DNA from: Levilactobacillus humaensis
Lineage (GTDB): Bacteria; Bacillota; Bacilli; Lactobacillales; Lactobacillaceae
Direction: 5' to 3'
DNA length: 64,000 nt
Assembly (NCBI RefSeq): GCF_024345185.1
Contig: NZ_BROB01000016.1
Coordinates: 1 to 64,000, forward strand
A program made the translations under genes and the position numbers. Positions 33,285 through 42,626 of this stretch are shown here, in pieces (within the stretch, counting starts at the first letter, position 1; every line of letters begins with the position of its first letter). The notes beneath the pieces were generated by a model. That model was not told the origin of the DNA. It did no database searches and saw only the letters and a program-made list of their open reading frames with translations.

Positions 33285-33330
33285 AGCAGTCCGACAGCAA
33301 TCCTTAGTAGGTGGTTGTCAGACTGCTTTT
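33285..33330 (+). terminator. terminator of the L,D-transpeptidase gene
   Basis: GCAGTC-GACA pairs with TGTC-GACTGC, followed by six T. Confidence 0.82.
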
Positions 33331-33336
33331 TTGACG

Positions 33337-33378
33337 AAAAAAATCCTCATCACTAATTTTACTAGTGATGAGGATTTT
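33337..33378 (-). terminator. terminator of the proline iminopeptidase gene
   Basis: AAAATCCTCATCACTA pairs with TAGTGATGAGGATTTT; the minus strand continues TTTCG. Confidence 0.88.
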
Positions 33379-33390
33379 AGATGACCCTGA

Positions 33391-34302
33391 TTAAGCGTTG
33401 AAGTTGTCAGATTCCACGTCGCGGATAAACGTTGCCAAATGGTCGTAGTAGACCGGGGCATTGTCAATCATGTGGTGGTGGCCACCTTCAGGCGTCGTCA
33501 CGAAGCGAGAGTGGGGGATGAGTTCAGCCATCTTTTTACCGGTGGCAATTGGCATGGTTTCGTGTTCACCGAAGGTCAAGAGCGTTGGCACTTGGATTTC
33601 CTTCAGGTGTTCGCGGAAGTTCCATTCCTTGAGCTTACCCTTGATAACGAATTCGTTGTCACCTTGGAAGGCCCCGTAAACGGCAGTTGCCGTGGTGTCG
33701 ATTAAGTGAGAGATAGCGGCTGGCTTTTTCCGGTCAACGTAGCCATCGTTTAAGATGCCCACGTAGCTCTGGTATTTAGCGTCGTCGTAGTTTCCGTTGG
33801 CCTCGACTTGTTGCATGTAAGCCACTTGGTCAGCAGAGAGTACCGTTTCACGGATATGGTTGATGCTTTCAACGTATTCGTCAATGTTATCAACCATGGA
33901 TGAAATGATGGCACCCTTTAAGTGTTGGCCATACTTAGCAGCGTACATTTGAACTAATGCGCCACCCCATGATTGGCCAATCAAATAAAATTGGTCGATG
34001 CCTAATTTTTGCCGAACTTCTTCAACTTCGTCTAAGAAGTAGTCGTAAGTCAGGTACTTTTTAGCGATCTCTGGGTCGCTATAGTCGGGTTGGTCTGAAT
34101 ACCAGGACCCGAGTTGGTCGTACATGTGAACCTGAACGTTGAGTCCTTGGTTCGCTAATTGTTTCGCGGTGTCTTCCCAGTATTCGTGGTTGCCACCAGG
34201 GCCACCGTGTAAGGCGAGCAGGTGAATGTCACCAGTGCCTTGGGTGTTGGTCCAGAGGTGGTAGCCGTTGTCTAGCGTGATAATCGTGGTTCCTTGTTTC
34301 AT
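33391..34302 (-). CDS. pepI: proline iminopeptidase
   Basis: 303 aa. An alpha/beta hydrolase with the oxyanion motif HGGPGG near residues 32-37 and the nucleophile elbow GQSWGG with Ser near 111, the pattern of prolyl aminopeptidases. It removes N-terminal proline from peptides in the cytoplasm. GGGGGC precedes the ATG. It lies 82 nt after pepX on the same strand, possibly with its own promoter (TAAAAT box upstream), and complements PepX in using proline-rich peptides. Confidence 0.92.
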   Translation of the reverse strand: MKQGTTIITLDNGYHLWTNTQGTGDIHLLALHGGPGGNHEYWEDTAKQLANQGLNVQVHMYDQLGSWYSDQPDYSDPEIAKKYLTYDYFLDEVEEVRQKLGIDQFYLIGQSWGGALVQMYAAKYGQHLKGAIISSMVDNIDEYVESINHIRETVLSADQVAYMQQVEANGNYDDAKYQSYVGILNDGYVDRKKPAAISHLIDTTATAVYGAFQGDNEFVIKGKLKEWNFREHLKEIQVPTLLTFGEHETMPIATGKKMAELIPHSRFVTTPEGGHHHMIDNAPVYYDHLATFIRDVESDNFNA

Positions 34303-34384
34303 GGGAAAGCCCCCGTTTCTAATAAAGTTATTATTATTTTATCACTGTTATCTTAGTTACGAAACCGTGACCTGTAAATTCAAG

Positions 34385-36823
34385 TTAGTCCGTGACGGTT
34401 GGAATGGCCAAATTGGCCTGGGCCAACTGGATGGAATATTGTAAATCTTGATTGCCACGCACCGTCATGCCAAAGTCAGTGGCATAGATGACCAGGCCAA
34501 GTTGGTGACCCGCAACTAACTTGTAGTGAGTGGGTTGCAGGGTGACGGTGAGATCGTAGAACTGGTTTGGCTTGAGTTCGTCAATCTGGTAGGCGTTGGT
34601 ACGGTTCTGCAAGTTGCGATGGCCCTTGGTAATCATCTTCCAAGGGGTCGGTGCGGCCAGCTGGAATTCACGCAGGTCGTCTTCACGCCAGCGATAGCCC
34701 TCATCGAGCGCCTTGCGGGCAAGAATGGTTGGGCTGACGCCTAAGCGGGCCGCTTCACCATAGTCGACGACTTGGAAACTCAGCATACCAACAGGTTGGT
34801 TAACCGCCACCTGTAAGGTCACCGTTGGCTTTCCATCTAGGATCAAGTCATCGGTAAGGACCGCTGACTTGAAGATGAGCCGGTGACCAAAGAGGTCGTT
34901 ATGTTTGTCGCCAAGCAACTCTTTCTGCCAAGCGGCGATGTCCTTCGTGTAGCGATGGTACTGGGCCACAGGAAGTTGGTCGTTGAAACTCGTGGCGTAG
35001 GGCTGTGGGTCCTGCGTGCCAGCATCGACCAGTTCATCGTGTTGGAGGTTGAAGACCCGTTCATTGTTGGCGGGATTATCCCAATCCGCAGCGGCGTGCC
35101 AAGTTTCGGGTTCGACGTTGTCCTGAATGATGACATTTGGCAGGAGGGTGTCCGCTTGGTTATCGACGCCCAGGAGTTCGTGGGTCAACCAGAGATTGAC
35201 GATGTCGGTATAGTCGATGGAACGAAAGGCATTGATGTAGATGTGCTGCCCTTGATGCAGGATGAGTTTCTTGGTAACCGGGAGGTCGCGTACCGCGTTC
35301 CAAAGGTTGTTAACGTTACGGGGCTTGACGTTCCAGTCGTTGAGACCATGAACCAAGAGCAGGTCGGCCTTGATGTTCTGCGCGTGTTTGATGTAATTTC
35401 GCGCATCCCAGAAACTGTTGTAGTTTCCAGTGGCGCGGTCTTGATCATGGGTGATGCCAGCCAGATCGGCTTGCCATTTCGCTTGAATACGGTGATAGTC
35501 ACCGGGCAAGAGTTCACGGCTAAAGGTTTCTTCGGCCAACACATCGGCGTCTTCGCCAGGGAAACCACCGGGAGCGATGACCAAGCCACCGTCACGGTAG
35601 TAGTCATACCAGTTGGAAATAGCGGCTTCACTGATGATCGTCTTGAGCCCCGTGACCCCGCTGGTTGCGGCAGCGGTGGCCAAGGTTCCCAGGTAGGAAC
35701 GACCGGTCATGGCAACTTGGTGGTTGCTCCACCAAGCGGGGATGGCTTCGGTCGCGGCACGGGTGGTGAAGGCGGTGCGATTGCCGGCTAGCCATTCGAT
35801 GATGGCAATGGTCGAGGTCGTTTCCTCGGGGTCACCCGTGGTGCGGACCCCATCCGAATCCCTGGTCCCAATCCCAGCGGCATAAACCACGGCGAATCCC
35901 CGTGCTAAGAAGTAGTCATTTAAGGTATATGACTGTTCTCGCGCGAAGGTTTCGACGGCCGTGTGCGTACTCGTGGTTACTGGACGCGGGTCGGGAAGGG
36001 CATCGGTGGCTGGTGTGGCTAAATCAGCCAAGGTGACCTGTTGAGGTTGCTTGGGCTGTAGCGGAACGTTGACGTTGTGGGTCAAGGCTTCACCAGCTTC
36101 ATCGTTGGTACCTTGATTGTAAGGACTGGCGGTGTAGAGTACCGGAACCTTGAGGCCCGTGGCTGTTTCGACTGGACGAATGATCTCAGCCTTCAACAGG
36201 TCACGGTGCCCGTCGTGGTCAGTGTCTTGCGGACTTTCGACGTAGACGACCTCGCGGATGAGGTGGGTCGTATCGAAGACGGCCTGGGCCTTACCGTTGA
36301 AGATTAAGGGCTTAGGAACACTGGGATCGGTCACGAAGGGGGCAAAGTAGCCGTGCGTCGTGAGGTGGTCCAGGAAGCTTTGACCATTCTTGGTATGGGT
36401 AGTTAGCAACAGATACCAGGCTTGCTTTAACTCGTTGACGGTGAAGTCATCAGTGGCATGGCCGCTAACGGGCAATTGGATCTTAGCCATAGCGGCCAGA
36501 GGATCGGTTAGCTGGAAGTCCAGCTCAGGACTGAAGCCTAAGCGTTGGAGAGCCAGGTTGTAGAACACTGTGACGGGTAATGTGTCGTGGGTGGTCAGGT
36601 ACGTCCAACCATCTTCGTCCGGGGTGGCCATGAGATTGGCTAACTGGGCGGTGACACTGGCGTGGTCCTGATATTCGGGCCAACTTAAGTCATAGAAGTT
36701 TAGGAGCAGGGCGGTAGGACTGGTTAAATCCTGATTGTCCGTCGTTAAAAAGTGAATCTCTTCGAGCTCGCGCAGGGCTTCCGCCGGCTGCGTCGGTCGA
36801 ATAGCAAACTGTTGATTACGCAA
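34385..36823 (-). CDS. pepX: Xaa-Pro dipeptidyl-peptidase
   Basis: 812 aa, the normal PepX length. The helical N-terminal domain (about residues 1-150) is followed by the S15 catalytic domain with the nucleophile near Ser376 in GRSYLGTLA, and a C-terminal jelly-roll domain. It releases Xaa-Pro dipeptides from peptide N-termini. The gene follows the APC permease gene by 39 nt with no terminator between, so they may form a permease-peptidase unit, with pepI next. Confidence 0.95.
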   Translation of the reverse strand: MRNQQFAIRPTQPAEALRELEEIHFLTTDNQDLTSPTALLLNFYDLSWPEYQDHASVTAQLANLMATPDEDGWTYLTTHDTLPVTVFYNLALQRLGFSPELDFQLTDPLAAMAKIQLPVSGHATDDFTVNELKQAWYLLLTTHTKNGQSFLDHLTTHGYFAPFVTDPSVPKPLIFNGKAQAVFDTTHLIREVVYVESPQDTDHDGHRDLLKAEIIRPVETATGLKVPVLYTASPYNQGTNDEAGEALTHNVNVPLQPKQPQQVTLADLATPATDALPDPRPVTTSTHTAVETFAREQSYTLNDYFLARGFAVVYAAGIGTRDSDGVRTTGDPEETTSTIAIIEWLAGNRTAFTTRAATEAIPAWWSNHQVAMTGRSYLGTLATAAATSGVTGLKTIISEAAISNWYDYYRDGGLVIAPGGFPGEDADVLAEETFSRELLPGDYHRIQAKWQADLAGITHDQDRATGNYNSFWDARNYIKHAQNIKADLLLVHGLNDWNVKPRNVNNLWNAVRDLPVTKKLILHQGQHIYINAFRSIDYTDIVNLWLTHELLGVDNQADTLLPNVIIQDNVEPETWHAAADWDNPANNERVFNLQHDELVDAGTQDPQPYATSFNDQLPVAQYHRYTKDIAAWQKELLGDKHNDLFGHRLIFKSAVLTDDLILDGKPTVTLQVAVNQPVGMLSFQVVDYGEAARLGVSPTILARKALDEGYRWREDDLREFQLAAPTPWKMITKGHRNLQNRTNAYQIDELKPNQFYDLTVTLQPTHYKLVAGHQLGLVIYATDFGMTVRGNQDLQYSIQLAQANLAIPTVTD

Positions 36824-36862
36824 AACGATCGCCTACCTTTTCTAAAGTCTGACTAACTAATT

Positions 36863-38257
36863 TTAATCCTGATCATTTAAGCGGCTGTGATGTAATCCAT
36901 AGCTGAAGTAAATCACCAGGCCAAGCGCAAACCAAATGGATGATGCAATCCAGGTTTCGGCGGGTAATTGAAGCATCATGCCGAAACACAGGAGTCCCGA
37001 GATAATGGGTAAGACGGGATAGAGGGGAACCTTGAACCCAGAGTTCTGGGGCAGTCCCTTGAGGTGCCGGAGCCGCAGAATCCCAAAGGAAACGAAGAGA
37101 AACGCCACCAGCGTGCCGATGTTAACCAAGTTGGTCAGCTGGGCCAGGGGAACGAAGCCCCCGAGCAGGGCAATGACCACGGTAATCACGGCGAGACTGT
37201 TGCGAGGCGTTCCCGTTTCATCGTCGATCTTGCCGAGAAATTTGGGTAACAGGCCGTCGCGACCGATCGAGTAGATCAGCCGGGACGAACTGTAAATCAT
37301 GGTGACCATCATGGTAAACATCCCCGCGAGGGCGCCCAGTGAGATAATCCCAGACGTCCAATCCTGATGAACCAGGGTCAGGGCAAAGGCGACGGGGTCG
37401 GCCACGTTGAGCCGGGTGTAGTGCACCATCCCGGTGAGAACCACGGCGACCAGCATGTAGAGCACAGAGGCCACGATGAGGGTCCCGATGATCCCAATTG
37501 GCATATTCTTCTTGGGATTCTTAACCTCGGCGGCCGAGGCCGAAACGACGTCGAAACCGAGATAGGCAAAGAAGACGGTCGAGGCACCGCGGAGAATTCC
37601 CTTGGTTCCAAAGGGCGCGAAGGGATGCCAGTTAGCTGGCTTGACGTAGAAGATCCCAACCAGGACGAAAAGAATAATAATGGCAATTTTCACGATGACG
37701 ATGACGTTGTTAATCCGCATCGATTCGCGCATGCCCCGGCTGAGTAGCCAGCTAATCAGGAAGACCACGAGAATGGCAATAATGTTGCCATAGGTGCCGT
37801 GAGCCGGGTCATAGGGTCCGGTTACAGCCGTTGGCAAGGCCAGGTGGAACCCCTTCAGGAGAGAATTGAAATACGCTCCGAAGGAATTGGCAACCGCCGC
37901 CACGGCGAGCACATATTCCAGAATGAGGGCCCACCCGAGGACCCAGCCGATGATTTCGCCGAAGACCAGGTTCCCGTAGGAATAGGCGGATCCGGCGACC
38001 GGTAAGACGGAGGCAAATTCGGCGTAGCACATCGCCGCAGTGGAACAGACGATCGCGGCGAGGAGAAAAGACAACACGATTCCCGGTCCGCTGTATTGGG
38101 CCGCGATGGTGCCGGGGAGAATGAAGATCCCGGTTCCAATCACCGCCCCAATACCCAGTGACATCAAGTCCTTTGCCGACATGGTTTTGGCAAAGTGTTG
38201 GTCACTTTCTAAATAATTATCTAAGCGTTCGCGGCGGAAAATTCGCGAAATAGCCAT
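36863..38257 (-). CDS. APC-family amino acid permease
   Basis: 464 aa with about 12 to 13 membrane segments. The TM1 motif GIGAVIGTGIF is near residue 36 and the TM8 region carries the APC pattern. It resembles the cationic/branched-chain YfnA-type permeases rather than the GABA or glutamate antiporters. AAGGAGG precedes the ATG. The substrate is unknown; its place ahead of pepX suggests a link to peptide and amino acid use. Confidence 0.88.
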   Translation of the reverse strand: MAISRIFRRERLDNYLESDQHFAKTMSAKDLMSLGIGAVIGTGIFILPGTIAAQYSGPGIVLSFLLAAIVCSTAAMCYAEFASVLPVAGSAYSYGNLVFGEIIGWVLGWALILEYVLAVAAVANSFGAYFNSLLKGFHLALPTAVTGPYDPAHGTYGNIIAILVVFLISWLLSRGMRESMRINNVIVIVKIAIIILFVLVGIFYVKPANWHPFAPFGTKGILRGASTVFFAYLGFDVVSASAAEVKNPKKNMPIGIIGTLIVASVLYMLVAVVLTGMVHYTRLNVADPVAFALTLVHQDWTSGIISLGALAGMFTMMVTMIYSSSRLIYSIGRDGLLPKFLGKIDDETGTPRNSLAVITVVIALLGGFVPLAQLTNLVNIGTLVAFLFVSFGILRLRHLKGLPQNSGFKVPLYPVLPIISGLLCFGMMLQLPAETWIASSIWFALGLVIYFSYGLHHSRLNDQD

Positions 38258-38426
38258 AAGAAGCCTCCTTAATTAATGGTGATATCTCGGATAGTGTACC
38301 CTAGACTTAAATTAAAAGTCAATGAGAGTTGGCGGTTGTTTTGAAAAATGCAGCGGAAAACCTTTCCGTTCAGGGGACTTTCGGGCTAAAATAGAACAGA
38401 ACTAATAACGAGGAGGAACGCTAGTC

Positions 38427-38852
38427 ATGATTACTGAACGCGCAAGTGGCGCTGTGGTTTACCAGCGCCGTGCTGGTGTGCCCTATTATTTATTATTAAA
38501 GAGTGCCACCAGTGACTTCTGGGGGTTTCCTAAGGGCCACGTCGAGGGTCAGGAAACCGATGTCGCCACGGCCCAACGGGAGATTCGCGAGGAGACAGCA
38601 TTAGAAGTTGCGGTTGCCACGGAATTCCATGCCGACCTCGATTACGATATGGCCAATGGTCACCACAAACACGTGGTGCTGTTTACCGCGGAGGTGTCAA
38701 CCGATGTGGTGATTGACCGGCAAAAAATTGAAATCAGTGAGACGGCTTGGTTACCATACAACGAGGCTCGTGAACGGCTGACGTTCGATAATCTTAAGGG
38801 ATTATTGGATCAGGCCAACGACTACCTAGTGGGGTCGACACATGGCAAATAA
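38427..38852 (+). CDS. NUDIX hydrolase, dinucleoside tetraphosphatase-like
   Basis: 141 aa. The NUDIX box GHVEGQETDVATAQREIREETAL is near residues 38-60 (shown here in the usual GX5EX7REUXEEXGU spacing, with the final G replaced by L). FWGFPKGHVE is typical of bis(5'-nucleosyl)-tetraphosphate hydrolases. CGAGGAGG precedes the ATG. Its last 11 bp overlap the guanylate-kinase-like gene, so the two proteins are made together. Confidence 0.88.
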   Translation: MITERASGAVVYQRRAGVPYYLLLKSATSDFWGFPKGHVEGQETDVATAQREIREETALEVAVATEFHADLDYDMANGHHKHVVLFTAEVSTDVVIDRQKIEISETAWLPYNEARERLTFDNLKGLLDQANDYLVGSTHGK

Positions 38853-39402
38853 GGTGTTGGTCATTACTGGGGCAACGGGGACTGGGAAGACCACGGTCCA
38901 GGACTACCTCGTGGAACACTTTCCAGTTACTAAAGTGATCACGCATACGACGCGGCCACCTCGTCTGGGAGAAGTTGATGGGCGCGACTACTATTTCGAG
39001 ACGACCGAGAGCTTTGAACAGAACCATTATTTGGAATCGGTTCGTTACGCCGGCTACCAGTACGGCTCGTCTCGTGAAGGTCTGGCTGATGGTTTTAATC
39101 GTGCGCAATTCGTGGCCATTGTCCTTGATTCCAAGGGTGCGGTGACTTATCAGGAACAGCTAGGTGATGAGGCTGTTGTTCTGTTCTTAACGGTAAGTGA
39201 TCCCGAGTCACTGATGCACCGGGTGACGCGCCGTGGGGATGACCAATTGATGGTCAAACAACGTTTCGCCAGTGCCGAGTATCGGCGTGATCTGACGATG
39301 CCATTAGCCTTACAGGGACGAGTTATTCAGATCAACAATGACAATTGGTCACAGACCAAGGTCAAGTTGGCGAACCTGATGCGGACGCTTCAGGAGGACT
39401 AA
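38842..39402 (+). CDS. guanylate kinase-like P-loop kinase
   Basis: 186 aa. P-loop GATGTGKTT near residues 10-18, then the THTTRPPRLGEVDGRDYYF segment that in guanylate kinase binds GMP. The protein is shorter and more divergent than housekeeping Gmk, so it is likely a second, special-purpose nucleotide kinase. It overlaps the NUDIX gene by 11 bp. Substrate unknown. Confidence 0.83.
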   Translation: MANKVLVITGATGTGKTTVQDYLVEHFPVTKVITHTTRPPRLGEVDGRDYYFETTESFEQNHYLESVRYAGYQYGSSREGLADGFNRAQFVAIVLDSKGAVTYQEQLGDEAVVLFLTVSDPESLMHRVTRRGDDQLMVKQRFASAEYRRDLTMPLALQGRVIQINNDNWSQTKVKLANLMRTLQED

Positions 39403-39482
39403 GCGATTCGGTTGAGTTTATCCCTGAGATATGCGACACTAGCAAGGAATTCGGACTAAATTTGAGAAGGAGGCCGCCCATC

Positions 39483-39941
39483 ATGGCAGAGTCATTAAAC
39501 GCCGCTGTGGCTGTTTTAAGAAAGAATAAGTTGAAGTTAACCAAACAACGGCACGCGCTGTTAGAGTTTTTGTTGACTAATCAGAGCCATTATACCGATG
39601 TGGTGACCGTCGATGCGTACATGCGCACCGAGTTCCCAGGGATGAGCCATAACACCGTCTACCGCAACCTGAAGGAGTTCGAGGAAGTTGGCATTGTTGA
39701 GCAGAACACGGAACAGGAACGCGCCCGGGTTAAGTATCAGTGTGATGCCCAACACTCGCATCATCACCACTTCATTTGTCAGAACTGTGGGAAGGTTACG
39801 GAGCTTCAAATGTGCCCAATGGCGTTCTTCACGGACCAACTGCCAGGGTGTGAGGTGACGGGGCACAGTTTCGAACTCTATGGTCTCTGTGCCGATTGCA
39901 AGATGGCCGGTGTGACTACCGAGAGTTTAGCTAAAAATTAA
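39483..39941 (+). CDS. Fur-family metal or peroxide regulator
   Basis: 152 aa. An N-terminal winged helix (KLTKQRHALLEFLL) is followed by the HHHHFICQNCGK segment and a C-terminal CADCK, giving the two CxxC zinc sites of the Fur/PerR family. Which member (Fur, PerR, Zur) cannot be fixed; lactobacilli commonly have PerR. AAGGAGG precedes ATG 39483. It starts 80 nt after the kinase gene with no terminator visible in between. Confidence 0.88.
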   Translation: MAESLNAAVAVLRKNKLKLTKQRHALLEFLLTNQSHYTDVVTVDAYMRTEFPGMSHNTVYRNLKEFEEVGIVEQNTEQERARVKYQCDAQHSHHHHFICQNCGKVTELQMCPMAFFTDQLPGCEVTGHSFELYGLCADCKMAGVTTESLAKN

Positions 39942-40016
39942 GAGAAACTTGAGAGATTTTTGAGTTCCACGTGGGATAATGAATGCAACGAGTAATTGTG
40001 AAGGGAGGATGACGAC

Positions 40017-40496
40017 ATGGCATACCGCACACCACCATTTATCACGCCATTTGCCTTGGTCTCAATGGCCTTGGCTTTGGGTGCGACCAATGTGGTTACC
40101 AACTCGGTCACCAAGACGAATGAAGGGGCGACGCGAACTTCGCAGACCTCTTCAGTTGTGTCGAACTCGTCGACGAGTTCCAAGAAAAAGGAAAGCGACG
40201 ACAGTTCGAAAAAGAAAAATTCGGATTCTTCTAGCAGTAGCGAGTCATCCGATGAAAGCAGTAGCAGCAGTAGTTCATCGACGACCACGCAGAGTTCTTC
40301 CGCGGATAACACATCCGAGACGGAGAGCTCACATGGCACGACGACTGGCAATACCGGGACAACGTCTTCATCGACGACCTCGTCAAGCACTAGTGACACT
40401 ACTGATGATACGACAGGCACTTCTGGTGATACCGCTAATGATACGACCACCCAGAGTTCTCACACTTACAGTGGGACGACTGATACGGGTGAATAA
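40017..40496 (+). CDS. Ser/Thr-rich surface protein of low complexity
   Basis: 159 aa. A hydrophobic segment at residues 9-27 could be a signal anchor. Everything after about residue 35 is Ser, Thr, Asp, Glu and Lys, with long Ser runs, so it is predicted unstructured and outside the cell, possibly glycosylated. No LPXTG is present. AAGGGAGG lies before the ATG. The next gene starts 20 nt later and encodes a membrane protein, suggesting a two-gene unit. Other reading frames are also open here because of the repetitive codons; I prefer this frame for its ribosome site and membrane segment. Confidence 0.7.
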   Translation: MAYRTPPFITPFALVSMALALGATNVVTNSVTKTNEGATRTSQTSSVVSNSSTSSKKKESDDSSKKKNSDSSSSSESSDESSSSSSSSTTTQSSSADNTSETESSHGTTTGNTGTTSSSTTSSSTSDTTDDTTGTSGDTANDTTTQSSHTYSGTTDTGE

Positions 40497-40516
40497 GACA
40501 GAAAGGGGGACCGATA

Positions 40517-41425
40517 ATGCTTAGTTTTCTAGACATGATTAACCACTACTTAGGTTATATCAACGTGAGTGTTAAGCTGAAGAACCGCATATACACGGTG
40601 CTCGGGGCCCTAGGTAATCTCTACCTGTTCTACATTGGGTTCCGTTATCTCCAAAATGGCCATCCTTTCTGGGGATTGTTAATTCTGGCGATTGCCGTTG
40701 TCATGCTCTACTTCGTTTATCTCAATACGATGTACTACTTCACCAAGAAGAAGGCACCCTTCGACATCTCACCGAAGATTGAGAAGTGGTTGCACATGAA
40801 GCCCAAGGACGCCGACCTGGAAACGGGTAAGCCAGTCATTGGGGGGCGCAACATTCCAGCCAATGGGTATTTTGACGAAAAAAAGATATTACCCGGGAAA
40901 TTGTCATCATCCACAATCGAATTGCAGAATATTCAAAACTTGGCCACTCGGTTGCAGCAGAATCAGCTGATGCAGCTGGATTACTCTGGCCTCGGTGACC
41001 GGGAGATTACCGATCAAGTTCGTAAACTTGGGAAGCCGGTTTACGCTTCGGGACCAGGTGTCCTGATTCCCTACTTTGAGATGCAGACCGAAGGCAAGCA
41101 ACTCGTGGTCTACGCCGGGATTAACCAGGCGGAGAAGCAACGAGTCGGAACTGTCGCAACGGTTGGTCTCCAACAGGTGGCCGATGTTCAGGACCAGATT
41201 GAATTGTACCTGGCCAATGCCACACTGGTCGGCGGTCCTTTCAAGGTTCTCGGTCGGACGAGTCTGATTGAACAGGACAATGATTTCCAAGTAGCCGTGC
41301 AATTGGCCTATAAGCACCAAGGGTCAACGCCAACGACGACCTCGCGGGTTACCCGCGAGGCGTCACCGGTCACGCCGACCCGTGAGTCGGAACCAATGAC
41401 GCGGACGTCACGTTACCATCACTAG
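40517..41425 (+). CDS. conserved membrane protein, possibly DUF6681 family
   Basis: 302 aa. Two or more hydrophobic segments at about residues 28-78 (LGALGNLYLFYIGF and LLILAIAVVMLYFVYL) precede a soluble domain of about 200 residues and a Thr/Arg-rich disordered tail. I associate the sequence with lactobacillar DUF6681 proteins from memory; this is not verified. GAAAGGGGGACC precedes the ATG. Function unknown. Partner of the Ser/Thr-rich protein just upstream. Confidence 0.75.
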   Translation: MLSFLDMINHYLGYINVSVKLKNRIYTVLGALGNLYLFYIGFRYLQNGHPFWGLLILAIAVVMLYFVYLNTMYYFTKKKAPFDISPKIEKWLHMKPKDADLETGKPVIGGRNIPANGYFDEKKILPGKLSSSTIELQNIQNLATRLQQNQLMQLDYSGLGDREITDQVRKLGKPVYASGPGVLIPYFEMQTEGKQLVVYAGINQAEKQRVGTVATVGLQQVADVQDQIELYLANATLVGGPFKVLGRTSLIEQDNDFQVAVQLAYKHQGSTPTTTSRVTREASPVTPTRESEPMTRTSRYHH

Positions 41426-41462
41426 GGGTGACATTGAAAGTTCAATAGCATAACGAAACAGT

Positions 41463-41502
41463 AAGGACCTTCCGGCTAAATTTAGCTGGAAGGTCCTTTT
41501 TC
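41463..41502 (+). terminator. terminator of the surface-protein unit
   Basis: An 18-nt arm pair, 41463-41480 with 41481-41498, is followed by TTTT. Confidence 0.9.
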
Positions 41503-41655
41503 TATAACGACTGGCAATTAAGTCATATTCTGTCCAAACGACGCGTCAAGACATTTATTTTTTCAGGGGACTCGGTTACGAAGAAAATCCTTGGTACATC
41601 TAATATTAAGCGGCCTAAACTTTTTTCGGGGGTCCCCATACTGGAAGTGTTTGTT

Positions 41656-41684
41656 TTGACCGGGTTATTTTTTTGGTTTAAACT
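41656..41684 (+). promoter_or_regulatory. promoter of the glutamine-type ABC operon
   Basis: TTGACC (41656-41661), a 17-bp spacer and TAAACT (41679-41684). The stretch 41503-41655 upstream of it holds nothing I can identify. Confidence 0.55.
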
Positions 41685-41690
41685 TTGCAT

Positions 41691-41869
41691 TAGACCCTAA
41701 TCAATTCAGGTTACGACGCGGATAAAGACGATCGTCGAGAGGGTTGATGGGACGCCGCTGAATTCAGTTTGTGACGGTGTAACTTGATGGATAATCTGTT
41801 TGCATAAGTATTCATGTAAGCCGAAACAATTTTTTAAAAATGCGATTAATCAAGCAGGGGGAAAAGCTT
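41691..41869 (+). other. long untranslated leader of the glutamine-type ABC operon
   Basis: About 180 nt separate the predicted transcription start from the start codon. AATTCAG (41703-41709) can pair with CTGAATT (41758-41764), enclosing the palindrome GACGATCGTC. I do not recognise a riboswitch consensus and no terminator is visible, so the meaning is open. Confidence 0.35.
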
Positions 41870-42610
41870 ATGTCAATGATTGAATTTCACAACGTGGAAA
41901 AGTATTACGGTGACTTCCACGCGCTGCACAATATTAATTTGACGATTGAGGCCGGTGAAACGGTTGTGTTGATTGGTCCTTCCGGTTCAGGAAAATCGAC
42001 GCTGATCCGGACTGTCAACGGGCTGGAATCTATTCGTCACGGGCAATTGATCGTTAACGGTCAAGACCTTGCCAACCCCAAGACGGATATGAACCGAATT
42101 CGCAAGAACGTGGGGATGGTGTTCCAACACTTTAATCTCTATGCCAACAAGACCATTTTGGAAAACATTATGTTAGCCCCACGAATTGTGTTGCACCGAG
42201 AGGAAGCAGAGAACAAGAAGGTCGCCATGGAGATGCTCGACCGAGTGGGCCTGGCTGACCAAGCCCCAAAGATGCCTTCCCAACTTTCCGGGGGGCAACA
42301 ACAACGAATTGCCATTGCGCGATCCCTGGCGATGAAGCCGAAGTGTTTACTGTTCGACGAACCAACCAGTGCCTTGGACCCAGAAATGATTGATGATGTG
42401 TTAAATGTTATGAAATCCATTGCCCGTGACTCCAGTATGACGTCGCTTGTCGTGACTCATGAAATGGGCTTCGCTCGTGAAGTGGCCAACCGAGTAATCT
42501 TCATGGCGGACGGCCGTGTTCTGGAAGACGACACTAAGGAACAATTCTTCGATGGCCAGCCAACCAATGAACGGGCTCGTCAATTCTTAAGTAAGATTTT
42601 GACTCATTAG
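41870..42610 (+). CDS. glnQ: amino acid ABC transporter ATP-binding protein (GlnQ-like)
   Basis: 246 aa. Walker A GPSGSGKST near residues 39-47, signature LSGGQQQR near 145 and Walker B CLLFDEPTSALDPE match the polar amino acid uptake (PAAT) family. It starts a four-gene operon with a binding lipoprotein and two permeases. GlnQ is a family-level name; substrates of this family include glutamine, glutamate and aspartate. ATG 41870 follows CAGGGGG. Confidence 0.92.
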   Translation: MSMIEFHNVEKYYGDFHALHNINLTIEAGETVVLIGPSGSGKSTLIRTVNGLESIRHGQLIVNGQDLANPKTDMNRIRKNVGMVFQHFNLYANKTILENIMLAPRIVLHREEAENKKVAMEMLDRVGLADQAPKMPSQLSGGQQQRIAIARSLAMKPKCLLFDEPTSALDPEMIDDVLNVMKSIARDSSMTSLVVTHEMGFAREVANRVIFMADGRVLEDDTKEQFFDGQPTNERARQFLSKILTH

Positions 42611-42626
42611 TTGGGGGGATATCGAA

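Noticed and set aside
39979-40524. A 181-codon basic ORF overlapping the Ser/Thr-rich gene
   Set aside because: The Arg/Pro-rich translation is the shifted reading of repetitive Ser codons; it has no ribosome site, whereas the other frame has AAGGGAGG and a membrane segment.
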